From assembly GCA_964531295.1 (NCBI GenBank), contig CAZHHJ010000077.1, positions 1 through 10,967 on the forward strand: a DNA stretch of 10,967 nt. The letters run 5' to 3'. The stretch is from JAAYJK01 sp964531295 (GTDB lineage Bacteria > Bacillota > Syntrophomonadia > Syntrophomonadales > Syntrophomonadaceae). The notes under the pieces were generated by a model. That model made no database searches, had not been told where the DNA came from, and saw nothing but the letters and a program-made list of their open reading frames with translations. Positions within the stretch are counted from its first letter, which is position 1; each line of letters opens with the position of its first letter. Both the position numbers and the translations under genes were made by a program. Positions 1-6,657 of the stretch are shown here, piece by piece.

Positions 1-77
1 GTCTTAATTATAAGCAGCAACTTTATATTTTCTTGTTTAATTGAGCTCTTAAGCTAATTTTCGCCTGCAATAACTTG

Positions 78-106
78 GTATTCCACACCTGCTCAAAAAA
101 TCCTGC
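78..106 (-). promoter_or_regulatory. Possible sigma-H-type promoter reading out of the window
   Basis: On the minus strand, GCAGGATTT (106-98) is followed after 11 bases by GTGGAATAC (86-78). This agrees with the Bacillus sigma-H consensus (RNAGGAWWW, N11-12, RNNGAATWW) at all but the last position. The gene it would serve lies beyond position 1 and cannot be seen. Sigma-H promoters are typical of endospore-forming Bacillota and drive transition-state genes. Short AT-rich motifs can arise by chance, and similar strings may occur as dispersed repeats, so this is a candidate only. Confidence 0.35.
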
Positions 107-130
107 TATATTCCATAAATTTGCTATCAG

Positions 131-177
131 CTTGACAGCGGGGGCGGCTCTTGCTGTCAACTCTCTCCACTGTCAAG
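131..177. repeat. Nested inverted repeats downstream of dnaE2
   Basis: TTGACAGC (132-139) is perfectly complementary to GCTGTCAA (153-160) across a 13-base loop. A second complementary copy, CTGTCAAG (170-177), can pair instead with CTTGACAG (131-138). The element begins about 10 bases after the dnaE2 stop codon and could form alternative hairpins at the end of that transcript. No U run follows on the minus strand, so it is not a standard intrinsic terminator. It could be an operator-like site or an RNA-stabilising hairpin. No gene is seen in 1-186. Confidence 0.4.
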
Positions 178-186
178 TTCCCCTGC

Positions 187-3100
187 TTACATTAAAAACG
201 ATATTTCCCGGGCTATGATGCTGACCCCGTTACCTCTCCGCTTAATTCTTCCCTTTACCAGCAGGGGCGTTTTTTGTTCACCAAATATGAAATCACCGTA
301 TTGCATATAAACCGCTTCGAAAACGCTTACATCTATAAGGCCGAATTCATCCGTTAGAGAAAAGAAAACTACTACTTTACCGCTGCGGGTAGGAGGCCGA
401 TGGGGCCGAAAAAGGAGTCCTGCGGCTTGCACCTGTTTTCCGGCCGGGATTTTTTTTATATCGGCACTGGAATATATCCGGCGTTTATTGAGTTCGCTGC
501 GCAATTCAGCCATGAAGTGGTTTTTTATGTCCAAGCCCAATATTTCTCGTTCCAGTACTTCTTTTTCCCGGCGGTCAAAGTCAGGCACATCCCCGGACTT
601 AAAGCTTTTAAAAAGTAACTGTTCCCGGTTCTTTTCACTCTTTATGTATTCCATCCAGGCCGGGACTTCCATCAACATCTGCCGGCGATTTCCTTGCAGG
701 CTATCCAGGGCCCCGCATTTAATCAAATTTTCCATAATATCGCGCTTCACCCCGCTACGCCGCATAAATTCCAGCGGACTTTCAAAAGCACCCTGGATGC
801 GCTCGGCAGCGATGTTCAGCAGGGCCTCGCAACTCATACCCTTAAGCTGTTTAAGCCCTACTCTTATAGCATTTTTATTCTCAGTCTTGAAATCTGATCC
901 GCTGGCGTTTACGTCCGGGGACAATATGGCTATCCCCCGGCGGCGGGCTTCGCCGCAAATAATGTAAGGGGGATAAAAACCCATGGGTTGGTTATTCAGA
1001 ATGGCCGCATAATACTCGGCCGGGTAATGTTGAAGCATATAAGCAGTCTTAAAACTGGTAGTAGCAAAGGCAGCGGAATGAGCTTCACAGAATCCATAGC
1101 TGGCATATCCGCGTATACAGGCAAATATCTCCCGGGCCAGTTCAGCAGCCACGCCATTCTCTTCCGCATGTTCCACAAACTCTGCCCCGATCTCCTGCAT
1201 CACCTTTTCCGAACGGGCATGGGTCATCACTCTCCGCAAGCGGTCAGCTTCCCCGGGACTGAATCCGGCAATAGCAGTGGCAATCTCTATCACCTGCTCC
1301 TGAAAAAGCACTACCCCGTATGTTTTCTCCAGGATAGGCTTCAAAAGCGGATGCAGGTAAGTGATCTCCTCCTGACCGTGGCGGCGGGCAATATAGGGTT
1401 CTACCATATTCCCCTTAATAGGTCCGGGCCTGATCAGAGCAATACTGGCTACCATGTCCTCCATGTGGCTGGCATTAAAATGGGACTGCAGAGCCCTTTG
1501 GGCTGGACTTTCCAGCTGGAAAACCCCTATGGTATCCCCCTGATTTATCATCTCATAACTGCTGCGGTCATCCAAGGGAATAGCTTGATAATCAAACACT
1601 TGCCCTGATTCTTCTATAAAGCGGGCAGCATCACTTATGACGCTCAATGTGCGCAGGGGCAGGAGGTCAAGTTTAGCCAGACCCAGTTCTTCCACATCAT
1701 CTTTATCGAATTGAGCTATAATCGGACCCCGGGCAGACCTCTGCAGAGGAGTCAGGTTTATTAGGGGTATACTGCTTATTACTACCCCACCCAGATGAGT
1801 ACCTAAAAAACGCGGGAATCCGGCTATCTTCTCGCTCACATCCAGGAGTAGCCGAAACCTCTCCTCCTGCAGCGGGCTGTTTTTTAATTCCGGCAGGGCA
1901 CTTAAGACTTTGCGTATATTGTCGGCATGAATATGGGGCAATCTTTTGGCTATCAAACCCAGCTCTTCTTCAGCAAAACCCAGGGCCTTTCCCAAATCTC
2001 TTACTGCTGAACGAGCCTGAAAAGTATTATAGGTAGCCACCCGGGCTACCCGCTCATCACCATAACGCTGATAAACATAATCAATCACTTTATCCCGGTA
2101 GCGGGATTCAAAATCTATATCTATATCCGGCAGCCCTTTCCTTTCCAAACTCATAAAGCGCTCGAATAAAAGTCCCCGCTGCAAAGAATCGACCTCGGAT
2201 ATGTAAAGGCAGTACACCACCAGGGAATCAGCGGCCGAACCCCGACCAGCGTACCGTATCCCCTGGCTGCGGGCATAGCGGGCTACATCCCATACCACCA
2301 GGAAATAATCTGTAAAGCCCAGCTTTTCTATGACCTCGATTTCACTTTCCAATCGCTCCTTTACCGGCCGGCTCACCTTGCCATACCTCCTCTGAGCACC
2401 TTCAAAAGCCAGCCTTCTTAAGATCTGTGCCGGAGCCTCCCCCTTCGTGTCGCCATAGCAGGGCAAATGAGGTTCTTTATTCCAAAACACCCCTTCACAT
2501 TCTCCGGCTATACGCCCGGTATTTTCCACTGCCCGGGGGAAAGATGAAAATAATGCTTTCATCTGGGGAATTGATTTTAAATAATTTTCTCCATTCAAAG
2601 GGCGGCAGGGGTGCATGTCCTGCACCCGGGTAAGAGTCCGAATACAGGTTAAAAGATCATGGATTATAAAGTCCTGATGCCGGGCATAATGTACGTTGTT
2701 GCTGGCAGCCATTTCTATATCCAGATGTTCTGCCAACTGCATCAGCCGACGATTCAAAAAGGAATCCCCCGGTAGGCATCCACCCTGAAGTTCCATATAG
2801 AAATTATCCTTACCCAGCACCTCCAGATATTCCCCGGCACGTAGGTGGGCCTCTTTATAGTGTCCCTGTAAGATAAGTTGATTGATTTCACCCTTACGGC
2901 AGCCGGACAGGACGATTACCTCCTCTAGTTCTTCCAGGTTTCCGAAGGCTGCCGCTGGCTCACCCCGGGAATTATCAAGATGCGCCCGGGTCAAAAGCGA
3001 ACATATAGAAGCATAGCCCCTGGGACTGCGGGCCAGGAGGGTCAGGTGGGCTCCGCCCTGCAGGGTAAGTTCCACTCCCTGTATCGGCTTAATACCGGCT

Positions 3101-3267
3101 TCCCGGGCCGCATTATAGAATTTCACCGCCCCACAGACATTGTCATGGTCAGTAAGGGCCAGGGCCGGCATATCCTGTTCCACTGCCCTCTTCACCAGTT
3201 CCTCAATCGCACTGGCACCATCCAGAAATGAAAAGGGGCTGTGTGTATGCAGATGTATAAAGCTCAT
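187..3267 (-). CDS. dnaE2: Error-prone DNA polymerase III alpha subunit (DnaE2/ImuC type)
   Basis: C-family DNA polymerase of 1026 aa, close to the usual DnaE2 length and shorter than a housekeeping DnaE. Order of domains: PHP (about 1-200, with HLHTHS, LTDHDN and a degenerate NNVHY in place of NDxHY); polymerase core with GRGSAAD near 345, the catalytic Asp triad in PDIDIDFE (380-387) and KLDLLPLRTL near 533-541; helix-hairpin-helix region (about 790-865); a QLLF clamp-binding candidate near 883-886; and an OB fold (about 945-1026). The ATG at 3267 is preferred because GGAGG lies 8 bases upstream; a GTG at 3276 would overlap that site. It is the last gene of an SOS-driven run after an ImuB-like and a DUF6504-like gene. 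DnaE2 enzymes carry out damage-induced translesion synthesis with ImuB. The family is clear; assignment to DnaE2 rests on N-terminal sequence character plus context. Confidence 0.93.
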   Translation of the reverse strand: MSFIHLHTHSPFSFLDGASAIEELVKRAVEQDMPALALTDHDNVCGAVKFYNAAREAGIKPIQGVELTLQGGAHLTLLARSPRGYASICSLLTRAHLDNSRGEPAAAFGNLEELEEVIVLSGCRKGEINQLILQGHYKEAHLRAGEYLEVLGKDNFYMELQGGCLPGDSFLNRRLMQLAEHLDIEMAASNNVHYARHQDFIIHDLLTCIRTLTRVQDMHPCRPLNGENYLKSIPQMKALFSSFPRAVENTGRIAGECEGVFWNKEPHLPCYGDTKGEAPAQILRRLAFEGAQRRYGKVSRPVKERLESEIEVIEKLGFTDYFLVVWDVARYARSQGIRYAGRGSAADSLVVYCLYISEVDSLQRGLLFERFMSLERKGLPDIDIDFESRYRDKVIDYVYQRYGDERVARVATYNTFQARSAVRDLGKALGFAEEELGLIAKRLPHIHADNIRKVLSALPELKNSPLQEERFRLLLDVSEKIAGFPRFLGTHLGGVVISSIPLINLTPLQRSARGPIIAQFDKDDVEELGLAKLDLLPLRTLSVISDAARFIEESGQVFDYQAIPLDDRSSYEMINQGDTIGVFQLESPAQRALQSHFNASHMEDMVASIALIRPGPIKGNMVEPYIARRHGQEEITYLHPLLKPILEKTYGVVLFQEQVIEIATAIAGFSPGEADRLRRVMTHARSEKVMQEIGAEFVEHAEENGVAAELAREIFACIRGYASYGFCEAHSAAFATTSFKTAYMLQHYPAEYYAAILNNQPMGFYPPYIICGEARRRGIAILSPDVNASGSDFKTENKNAIRVGLKQLKGMSCEALLNIAAERIQGAFESPLEFMRRSGVKRDIMENLIKCGALDSLQGNRRQMLMEVPAWMEYIKSEKNREQLLFKSFKSGDVPDFDRREKEVLEREILGLDIKNHFMAELRSELNKRRIYSSADIKKIPAGKQVQAAGLLFRPHRPPTRSGKVVVFFSLTDEFGLIDVSVFEAVYMQYGDFIFGEQKTPLLVKGRIKRRGNGVSIIAREISFLM

Positions 3268-3286
3268 CTGCTTCACCTCCTCGTGA

Positions 3287-3401
3287 TGTAGCCGCGAATG
3301 AATTCGCGGCTACAGGATTATCCTGCTGGATTCACGACTTGCTGCCGGATTCGCTGCTGACGAATTATCCCCCCCCCTTGTAGCGGAGAATTTATTCTCC
3401 G
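3287..3401. repeat. Palindromic dispersed repeat, copy A
   Basis: This element begins with a near-perfect 28-base palindrome (3287-3314; arms GTAGCCGCGAAT / ATTCGCGGCTAC around a 2-base centre). It ends with a second hairpin (3384-3401; CGGAGAAT / ATTCTCCG around TT). Between them lie a shared GCTGGATTC block and a run of nine C (3369-3377). A diverged copy in the same orientation occurs at 3764-3858. Copy A sits between the DUF6504-like gene and dnaE2, ending only a few bases before the dnaE2 ribosome-binding site. It looks like a non-autonomous MITE- or REP-like element; no transposase is present here. Confidence 0.8.
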
Positions 3402-3442
3402 TCAAGGAAGATAACCTTGCCATTCGCAGCTCATCCCTGAGT

Positions 3443-3688
3443 TCAATCATATACCCGGTATAAAAACCATTCTTCAGAACAGAGGTCTTTAAATATTTCC
3501 CTTACTCCCCCATCCTGGCAGTAAATACGGTAAAACACTTTTTCACTCTCACCCTCCCACCAGCATCCGGTATCATGCCAGGATTCCAGAATGCTTTCCA
3601 CTCCCAGCCTCACTTGCTTTATTTCTATGATCAGCGGCCACTGCAACTTGCTGCATTGTACTTTTATAGGGTGAATAAAACTTTCCAT
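3443..3688 (-). CDS. DUF6504-like small protein of the imuB-dnaE2 cassette
   Basis: An 81-aa soluble protein with no signal peptide or membrane segment. The sequence follows the DUF6504 pattern as I recall it: an N-terminal FIHPIKV strand, then SILESWHDTGCWWEGE (about 53-68), a YRIYCQDGGV strand, and the closing WFLYRVYD. In Actinobacteria, DUF6504 genes sit beside imuB and dnaE2, and the same neighbours are present here. The molecular function is unknown; an accessory role in the mutasome is an inference from linkage. The ATG at 3688 has AAGGG 8 bases upstream. Both flanks are occupied by copies of the same palindromic repeat, so the gene may have been moved, or could be lost, by recombination between them. 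Family identity was made by eye and needs a profile search. Confidence 0.75.
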   Translation of the reverse strand: MESFIHPIKVQCSKLQWPLIIEIKQVRLGVESILESWHDTGCWWEGESEKVFYRIYCQDGGVREIFKDLCSEEWFLYRVYD

Positions 3689-3763
3689 GAATCGACCCTT
3701 TTCATTTTATAAACGCTCCTCTTGAATACTGAATTCTTCGATAATCTTGGCCTGACAACGCTT

Positions 3764-3858
3764 CCAACCACAAATGAATTCGCAGCTACATGATTGTGGT
3801 GCTGGATTCGCGGCTGCCGAATTATCCTCCCCCCCTGTAGCGGAGAATTCATTCTCCG
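3764..3858. repeat. Palindromic dispersed repeat, copy B
   Basis: A second copy of the element at 3287-3401, in the same orientation. Shared blocks are AATGAATTCGC.GCTACA, GTGCTGGATTC (copy A: CTGCTGGATTC), GAATTATCC, a C run (3829-3835) and the terminal hairpin CGGAGAAT / ATTCTCCG (3841-3858). The left palindrome is decayed here (CAACCACAAATGAATTCGCA), and about 15 bases present in copy A are missing from the middle. It starts 23 bases beyond the ImuB-like stop codon, so it fills most of the imuB-DUF6504 gap. In a minus-strand transcript the terminal hairpin would lie just after the imuB stop. Confidence 0.78.
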
Positions 3859-3880
3859 CAGCTTCATTTAATTGCCGCTT

Positions 3881-4903
3881 TCACCGTCTCCAGGGATCGA
3901 AGTATGCCAGTATCTTTTCTCGCCGGGCTTCTTTCTGCCCCAGCATTACCTGCCCCGGAAAACGGCTATCCAGTTTTTCCTTAACTTTATCTATCCTTAA
4001 ACAACGGTCATTTCTTTCGCAGGGTAAAAAGGAAAACAAGTCCTGTTCCTCCCAGTCAAGAGATAATATTTCCGCCAGTATGATCCGCCCTTCTTCCGGG
4101 ACCTGGCTGAATTTCATCTTATCCATCATGCCTTTAATAACTGCGGATAGTCCCTCAGCCTGACTGCCCTGAGTCTTCAGCCTGCATTCATCTTTCAGGG
4201 TCTGGCCAGCAGCCTTTATTTCCAATCCGACTATCCGGCACCCGGAATTCCTCTTTTCCAATAAGGTCTGCAAGACCTGACAGGCTTCCTTAACTTGAAT
4301 ATCAATAAACAAACGATTAAAACTTCCTTCGCTAAAAAACAGGGGATAAGATATCTCCACAGGAGGATACAGCCCTAAGACCGGTCTATTATCAATGCCC
4401 TGACACTGCCTGGTCAAACCCATCCCCTTCTCCCCCAGGAAAGATACCAAGCGGCTTACCGGTACTTCTTTTAGCTCTCCAACTTTAGAAAACCCCACTC
4501 TTTTAAGTTTTTTGCTTTCCTGGGCCGTGATAGCAGTAAATTCCTCCAGGAAGATGGAAGCCATAAAATCCTCTTCTCTGCCAGGTAAAACCTCTATAAA
4601 ATACGCTTCTTTTCTTTTCATAGCAAAGTATAACTTTTCGGCCGGCAACCTGCTCCGCTGCAGGGCATTTTCTGCCACTATACGCGATGATGCCAGTGAT
4701 ATCCTGGCTCGCTGAGCAGTAAGTTGATAATTTTTTTTAACGATAGCCCTTAATATATCTAATACTGGACCGCAACCGCTGAGGTCACAGAACAGACTGC
4801 CGTCTTCCTGCGGCTCTACCAGGGGCGTATATAAGCTGCATTCATCAAGCACTGCTTCCGCCACTTCCCCGGCGGCAGGTTTTAAGTAAATAATTTTGCG
4901 CAT
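3881..4903 (-). CDS. imuB: ImuB-like, catalytically inactive Y-family polymerase relative (N-terminally shortened)
   Basis: A 340-aa Y-family polymerase relative. After a short MRKIIYLKP start it enters the family at the end of the palm: YTPLVEPQEDGSLFCDLSG (about 25-43) matches the place where active enzymes have the catalytic D-E, here replaced by G-S. Thumb-like helices follow (about 118-175, with KKLKRVGFSKVGEL), then a little-finger-like region (about 183-270), and a clamp-binding candidate QDLF at 287-290. The usual N-terminal palm with the DxD metal site is absent, so it should not polymerise DNA; known ImuB proteins are likewise inactive scaffolds linking DnaE2 to the clamp. It is first in an SOS-regulated run. 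ATG 4903 lacks a well-spaced Shine-Dalgarno. A diverged dinB relative is the alternative, but the dnaE2 linkage favours ImuB. Confidence 0.82.
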   Translation of the reverse strand: MRKIIYLKPAAGEVAEAVLDECSLYTPLVEPQEDGSLFCDLSGCGPVLDILRAIVKKNYQLTAQRARISLASSRIVAENALQRSRLPAEKLYFAMKRKEAYFIEVLPGREEDFMASIFLEEFTAITAQESKKLKRVGFSKVGELKEVPVSRLVSFLGEKGMGLTRQCQGIDNRPVLGLYPPVEISYPLFFSEGSFNRLFIDIQVKEACQVLQTLLEKRNSGCRIVGLEIKAAGQTLKDECRLKTQGSQAEGLSAVIKGMMDKMKFSQVPEEGRIILAEILSLDWEEQDLFSFLPCERNDRCLRIDKVKEKLDSRFPGQVMLGQKEARREKILAYFDPWRR

Positions 4904-4935
4904 CTTCCATCACTATTACCTTTATTGTATTAATA

Positions 4936-4964
4936 ATAATATAACAGAACATTTGTTCGGTCAA
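4936..4964 (-). promoter_or_regulatory. SOS-regulated sigma-A promoter of the imuB operon
   Basis: On the minus strand, TTGACC (4964-4959) and TATTAT (4941-4936) are separated by 17 bases, a near-ideal sigma-A promoter. Transcription would begin near 4929, about 26 bases before the ImuB-like ATG. The LexA box lies within the spacer, so bound repressor would block RNA polymerase. Confidence 0.8.
4946..4959. promoter_or_regulatory. LexA (SOS) box
   Basis: The core is GAAC-ATTT-GTTC (4947-4958), a perfect GAAC-N4-GTTC palindrome. Read on the minus strand with flanks it is CGAACAAATGTTCT, matching the Gram-positive LexA consensus CGAACRNRYGTTYG at all but one or two positions. It lies between the -35 and -10 elements of the promoter in front of the ImuB-like gene. 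This predicts repression by LexA and induction after DNA damage for the downstream mutagenesis genes. Confidence 0.88.
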
Positions 4965-5064
4965 CCCAAAGACACGGGGACGGTTCCAAAGACACGGGGA
5001 CGGTTCTACTGTCTCGCCTTAGGTATGAACGAGACAGTAGAACCGTCCCCGTGTCTTTGTTGAA
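4961..5064. repeat. GC-rich inverted-repeat element (REP-like)
   Basis: A perfect 30-bp inverted repeat (4987-5016 against 5030-5059) encloses a 13-base loop. The first 20 bases of the left arm (AAGACACGGGGACGGTTC core) also occur as a direct tandem copy at 4967-4986, and TCAAC / GTTGA at the two ends extend the symmetry. I associate the string GACACGGGGACGGTTCT with abundant dispersed repeats in clostridial and other genomes, often near REP-associated IS200-type transposases; that link is from memory. It fills the space between the terminator of the coiled-coil gene and the SOS promoter. Confidence 0.85.
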
Positions 5065-5066
5065 AC

Positions 5067-5093
5067 AAAAAAAACTGCCGGTTCCTCCGACAG
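5067..5093 (-). terminator. Rho-independent terminator of the coiled-coil gene
   Basis: On the minus strand CTGTCGG (5093-5087), loop AGGAA, then CCGGCAG (5081-5075) form a 7-bp stem with one G-U pair, followed directly by eight U (5074-5067). It starts about 22 bases after the stop codon of the 77-aa protein. It should separate that gene from the imuB operon, consistent with the latter having its own promoter. Confidence 0.88.
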
Positions 5094-5115
5094 CCATTTC
5101 TCTCTATTCCATTCT

Positions 5116-5349
5116 TCAGCGCAATAATTCCTGCTCTTCTTCCGTCATGCTTCCAGGACGGAGTTGTTCTCTTTCTTCCAGCATATTCATTAAAAGGTCT
5201 TTCAAAAAATCAAGTTCGTCGTTCTTCTTTTTCAAAAAATTGCTTTGCTGATCTACAGCATATTGGGCTAGTTGCACATCCTTATGCGACTTGATGAGGA
5301 AGCCCTTCACCTCATCTATCTCCATACTTAATTCGTCGATTCTATCCAT
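5116..5349 (-). CDS. Small coiled-coil protein, function unknown
   Basis: A 77-aa, strongly charged protein with no signal peptide or membrane helix. Residues about 1-62 show heptad-like spacing of I, L, V, A and M among many E, K and D residues (MDRIDELSMEIDEVKGFL, then NDELDFLKDLLMNMLEE), so a long coiled coil is likely. I do not recognise a family. The start is well supported: AAGGGGGG ends 5 bases before the ATG. A candidate sigma-A promoter lies about 50 bases upstream and an intrinsic terminator follows the stop, so it appears to be a single-gene transcription unit. It sits between the MscS-type channel gene and the SOS cassette without an evident link to either. Confidence 0.75.
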   Translation of the reverse strand: MDRIDELSMEIDEVKGFLIKSHKDVQLAQYAVDQQSNFLKKKNDELDFLKDLLMNMLEEREQLRPGSMTEEEQELLR

Positions 5350-5396
5350 ATTCGCCCCCCTTATCTGGAATAGGTATATTATTCGACAAAGCAGAT

Positions 5397-5425
5397 GTTT
5401 TATCCTGTTTATATTAATATTTCAA
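5397..5425 (-). promoter_or_regulatory. Candidate sigma-A promoter of the coiled-coil gene
   Basis: Minus-strand TTGAAA (5425-5420), 17-base spacer, TAAAAC (5402-5397). It would give a leader of roughly 40 bases ending in the strong AAGGGGGG site before ATG 5349. It lies in the 175-base gap after the MscS gene stop; no clear terminator for that gene is visible in the gap. Confidence 0.45.
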
Positions 5426-5524
5426 ACCTGAAGCTGTGCTCAGACAGTAATCTTAATACCAGGAAAATTCTCGGCTTTCATTCTAATTTAAGAGCTTAAA
5501 TACCTGTCTCGCAATTAATTCCAA

Positions 5525-6649
5525 CTATTCCTCGGAAGCTTCTTCAATAGTGGATTTCTTAATTACCTGGGTTTTTTCAAAATATATGCTGTGGCTGGGG
5601 AATGCTACGCTTACTCCCAGCTCCTCCAAAATTTCCATGATTCTGAGATTGACATCCTGCCGTACGGCCAGGTATTCTTCCCAATTGGTAGTATTGGTAA
5701 AAAAATATATAAATATATCCAAGCTGCTATCGTTAAATTGTTCAAAATAAACCATAATCGTTTCGGGATGCACCTCGGGGTGATTCTCCAGCATCTCTTT
5801 TAATCGATCGATACACTCTTGCAGCCTAAGCCGGGGGGTGTTATAGGTAACTCCCAGATGGAAACTGATCCGCCTTTTATCCATGCGGGCATAATTGGTG
5901 ATTGGTTCCTTGGCCAGGGTAGAATTGGGTACGGTCACCAGTGACTGTTCAAATGCTCTTACTCTGGTGCTACGAAAACTAATATCCTCTACTACTCCCT
6001 CCACGCTGGGGGTGACTATCCAGTCCCCTATAGAAAATGGTTTTTCCATAATTATGACGATTCCCCCGAATATGTTGGAAAGAAGATCCTGGGCCGCCAG
6101 GGCGAAGGCCAGACCACCCAGTCCCAATCCGGCAATAAAACCATTGACCGGGTAACCCCACTCCTGAAAAGCTATAAGTACGGCCAGGGTTATTATAATA
6201 AATCGCAGCACTTTGGAAAAAAACGCAATAAGTATGTCATCTATTTTAAATTTATCTTTTGTTTTCTGGGATAAAACTGATTCCCCATCTGCCAGAGCAT
6301 AGAATCCCCAAGCCAGTAGTCCGATTACCAGAGATCGGTAAATATTCAATACGATATTGTCAATGCTGATGCTCAGTGGCAGGTAACGAAGGGCAAAAAA
6401 CACCCCGGTTAATAAGATAAAGTATTCTACCGGCTTAAAAAATGAAGCTAGCAGTTTATCATCCAAGTCATTATCGCTCTTCCGGGTGATCTTTTCCAGC
6501 CACGGGAAAACATATTTTTTCACTACTTTATCTACCAGCAAAAAAATCAGATATATTAGTAAAGCGCCCAGTACGGCTCTGACTAATGCATTGGCGAGTA
6601 CTGCCTGTAGCGAAATAAAGCCCCAGTGGTTCAGATAATCTTTAAGCAT
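5525..6649 (-). CDS. MscS-family mechanosensitive ion channel
   Basis: Small-conductance mechanosensitive channel family, 374 aa from ATG 6649. The membrane part has about five hydrophobic segments: ANALVRAVLGALLIYLIFLL, a YFILLTGVFFAL helix, SLVIGLLAWGFYAL, FIIITLAVLIAF, and the pore helix GFIAGLGLGGLAFALAAQD. This is followed by the family signature around NIFGGIVIIMEKPFSIGDWI. A cytoplasmic beta domain (VEGVVEDISFRSTRVRAFEQSL..PNS) and the alpha-beta C-terminus follow. Such channels open under membrane tension to release solutes during hypo-osmotic shock. A GTG at 6715 would add 22 residues but has no ribosome-binding site and an unlikely RRRY-rich extension, so ATG 6649 is chosen. The Shine-Dalgarno layout is odd: a consensus AAGGAGGT lies 29 bases upstream with a hairpin between. 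Confidence 0.9.
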   Translation of the reverse strand: MLKDYLNHWGFISLQAVLANALVRAVLGALLIYLIFLLVDKVVKKYVFPWLEKITRKSDNDLDDKLLASFFKPVEYFILLTGVFFALRYLPLSISIDNIVLNIYRSLVIGLLAWGFYALADGESVLSQKTKDKFKIDDILIAFFSKVLRFIIITLAVLIAFQEWGYPVNGFIAGLGLGGLAFALAAQDLLSNIFGGIVIIMEKPFSIGDWIVTPSVEGVVEDISFRSTRVRAFEQSLVTVPNSTLAKEPITNYARMDKRRISFHLGVTYNTPRLRLQECIDRLKEMLENHPEVHPETIMVYFEQFNDSSLDIFIYFFTNTTNWEEYLAVRQDVNLRIMEILEELGVSVAFPSHSIYFEKTQVIKKSTIEEASEE

Positions 6650-6657
6650 AATACTTT

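Noticed and set aside
131..177. Intrinsic terminator of dnaE2
   Set aside because: The stems are perfect, but no run of U follows in the minus-strand transcript.
988..1608. Long plus-strand frame (206 codons)
   Set aside because: It lies wholly inside the strongly supported dnaE2 gene on the other strand and shows no recognisable protein features.
3287..3858. Two similar repeats as a possible CRISPR array
   Set aside because: There are only two copies of about 100 bases separated by a gene, with internal hairpins and no short regular spacers.
3664..3867. Minus-strand frame overlapping the DUF6504-like start and repeat copy B
   Set aside because: Its first two thirds are translated repeat DNA, and the ATG near 3705 that overlaps the true ribosome-binding site is out of frame with the DUF6504-like gene.
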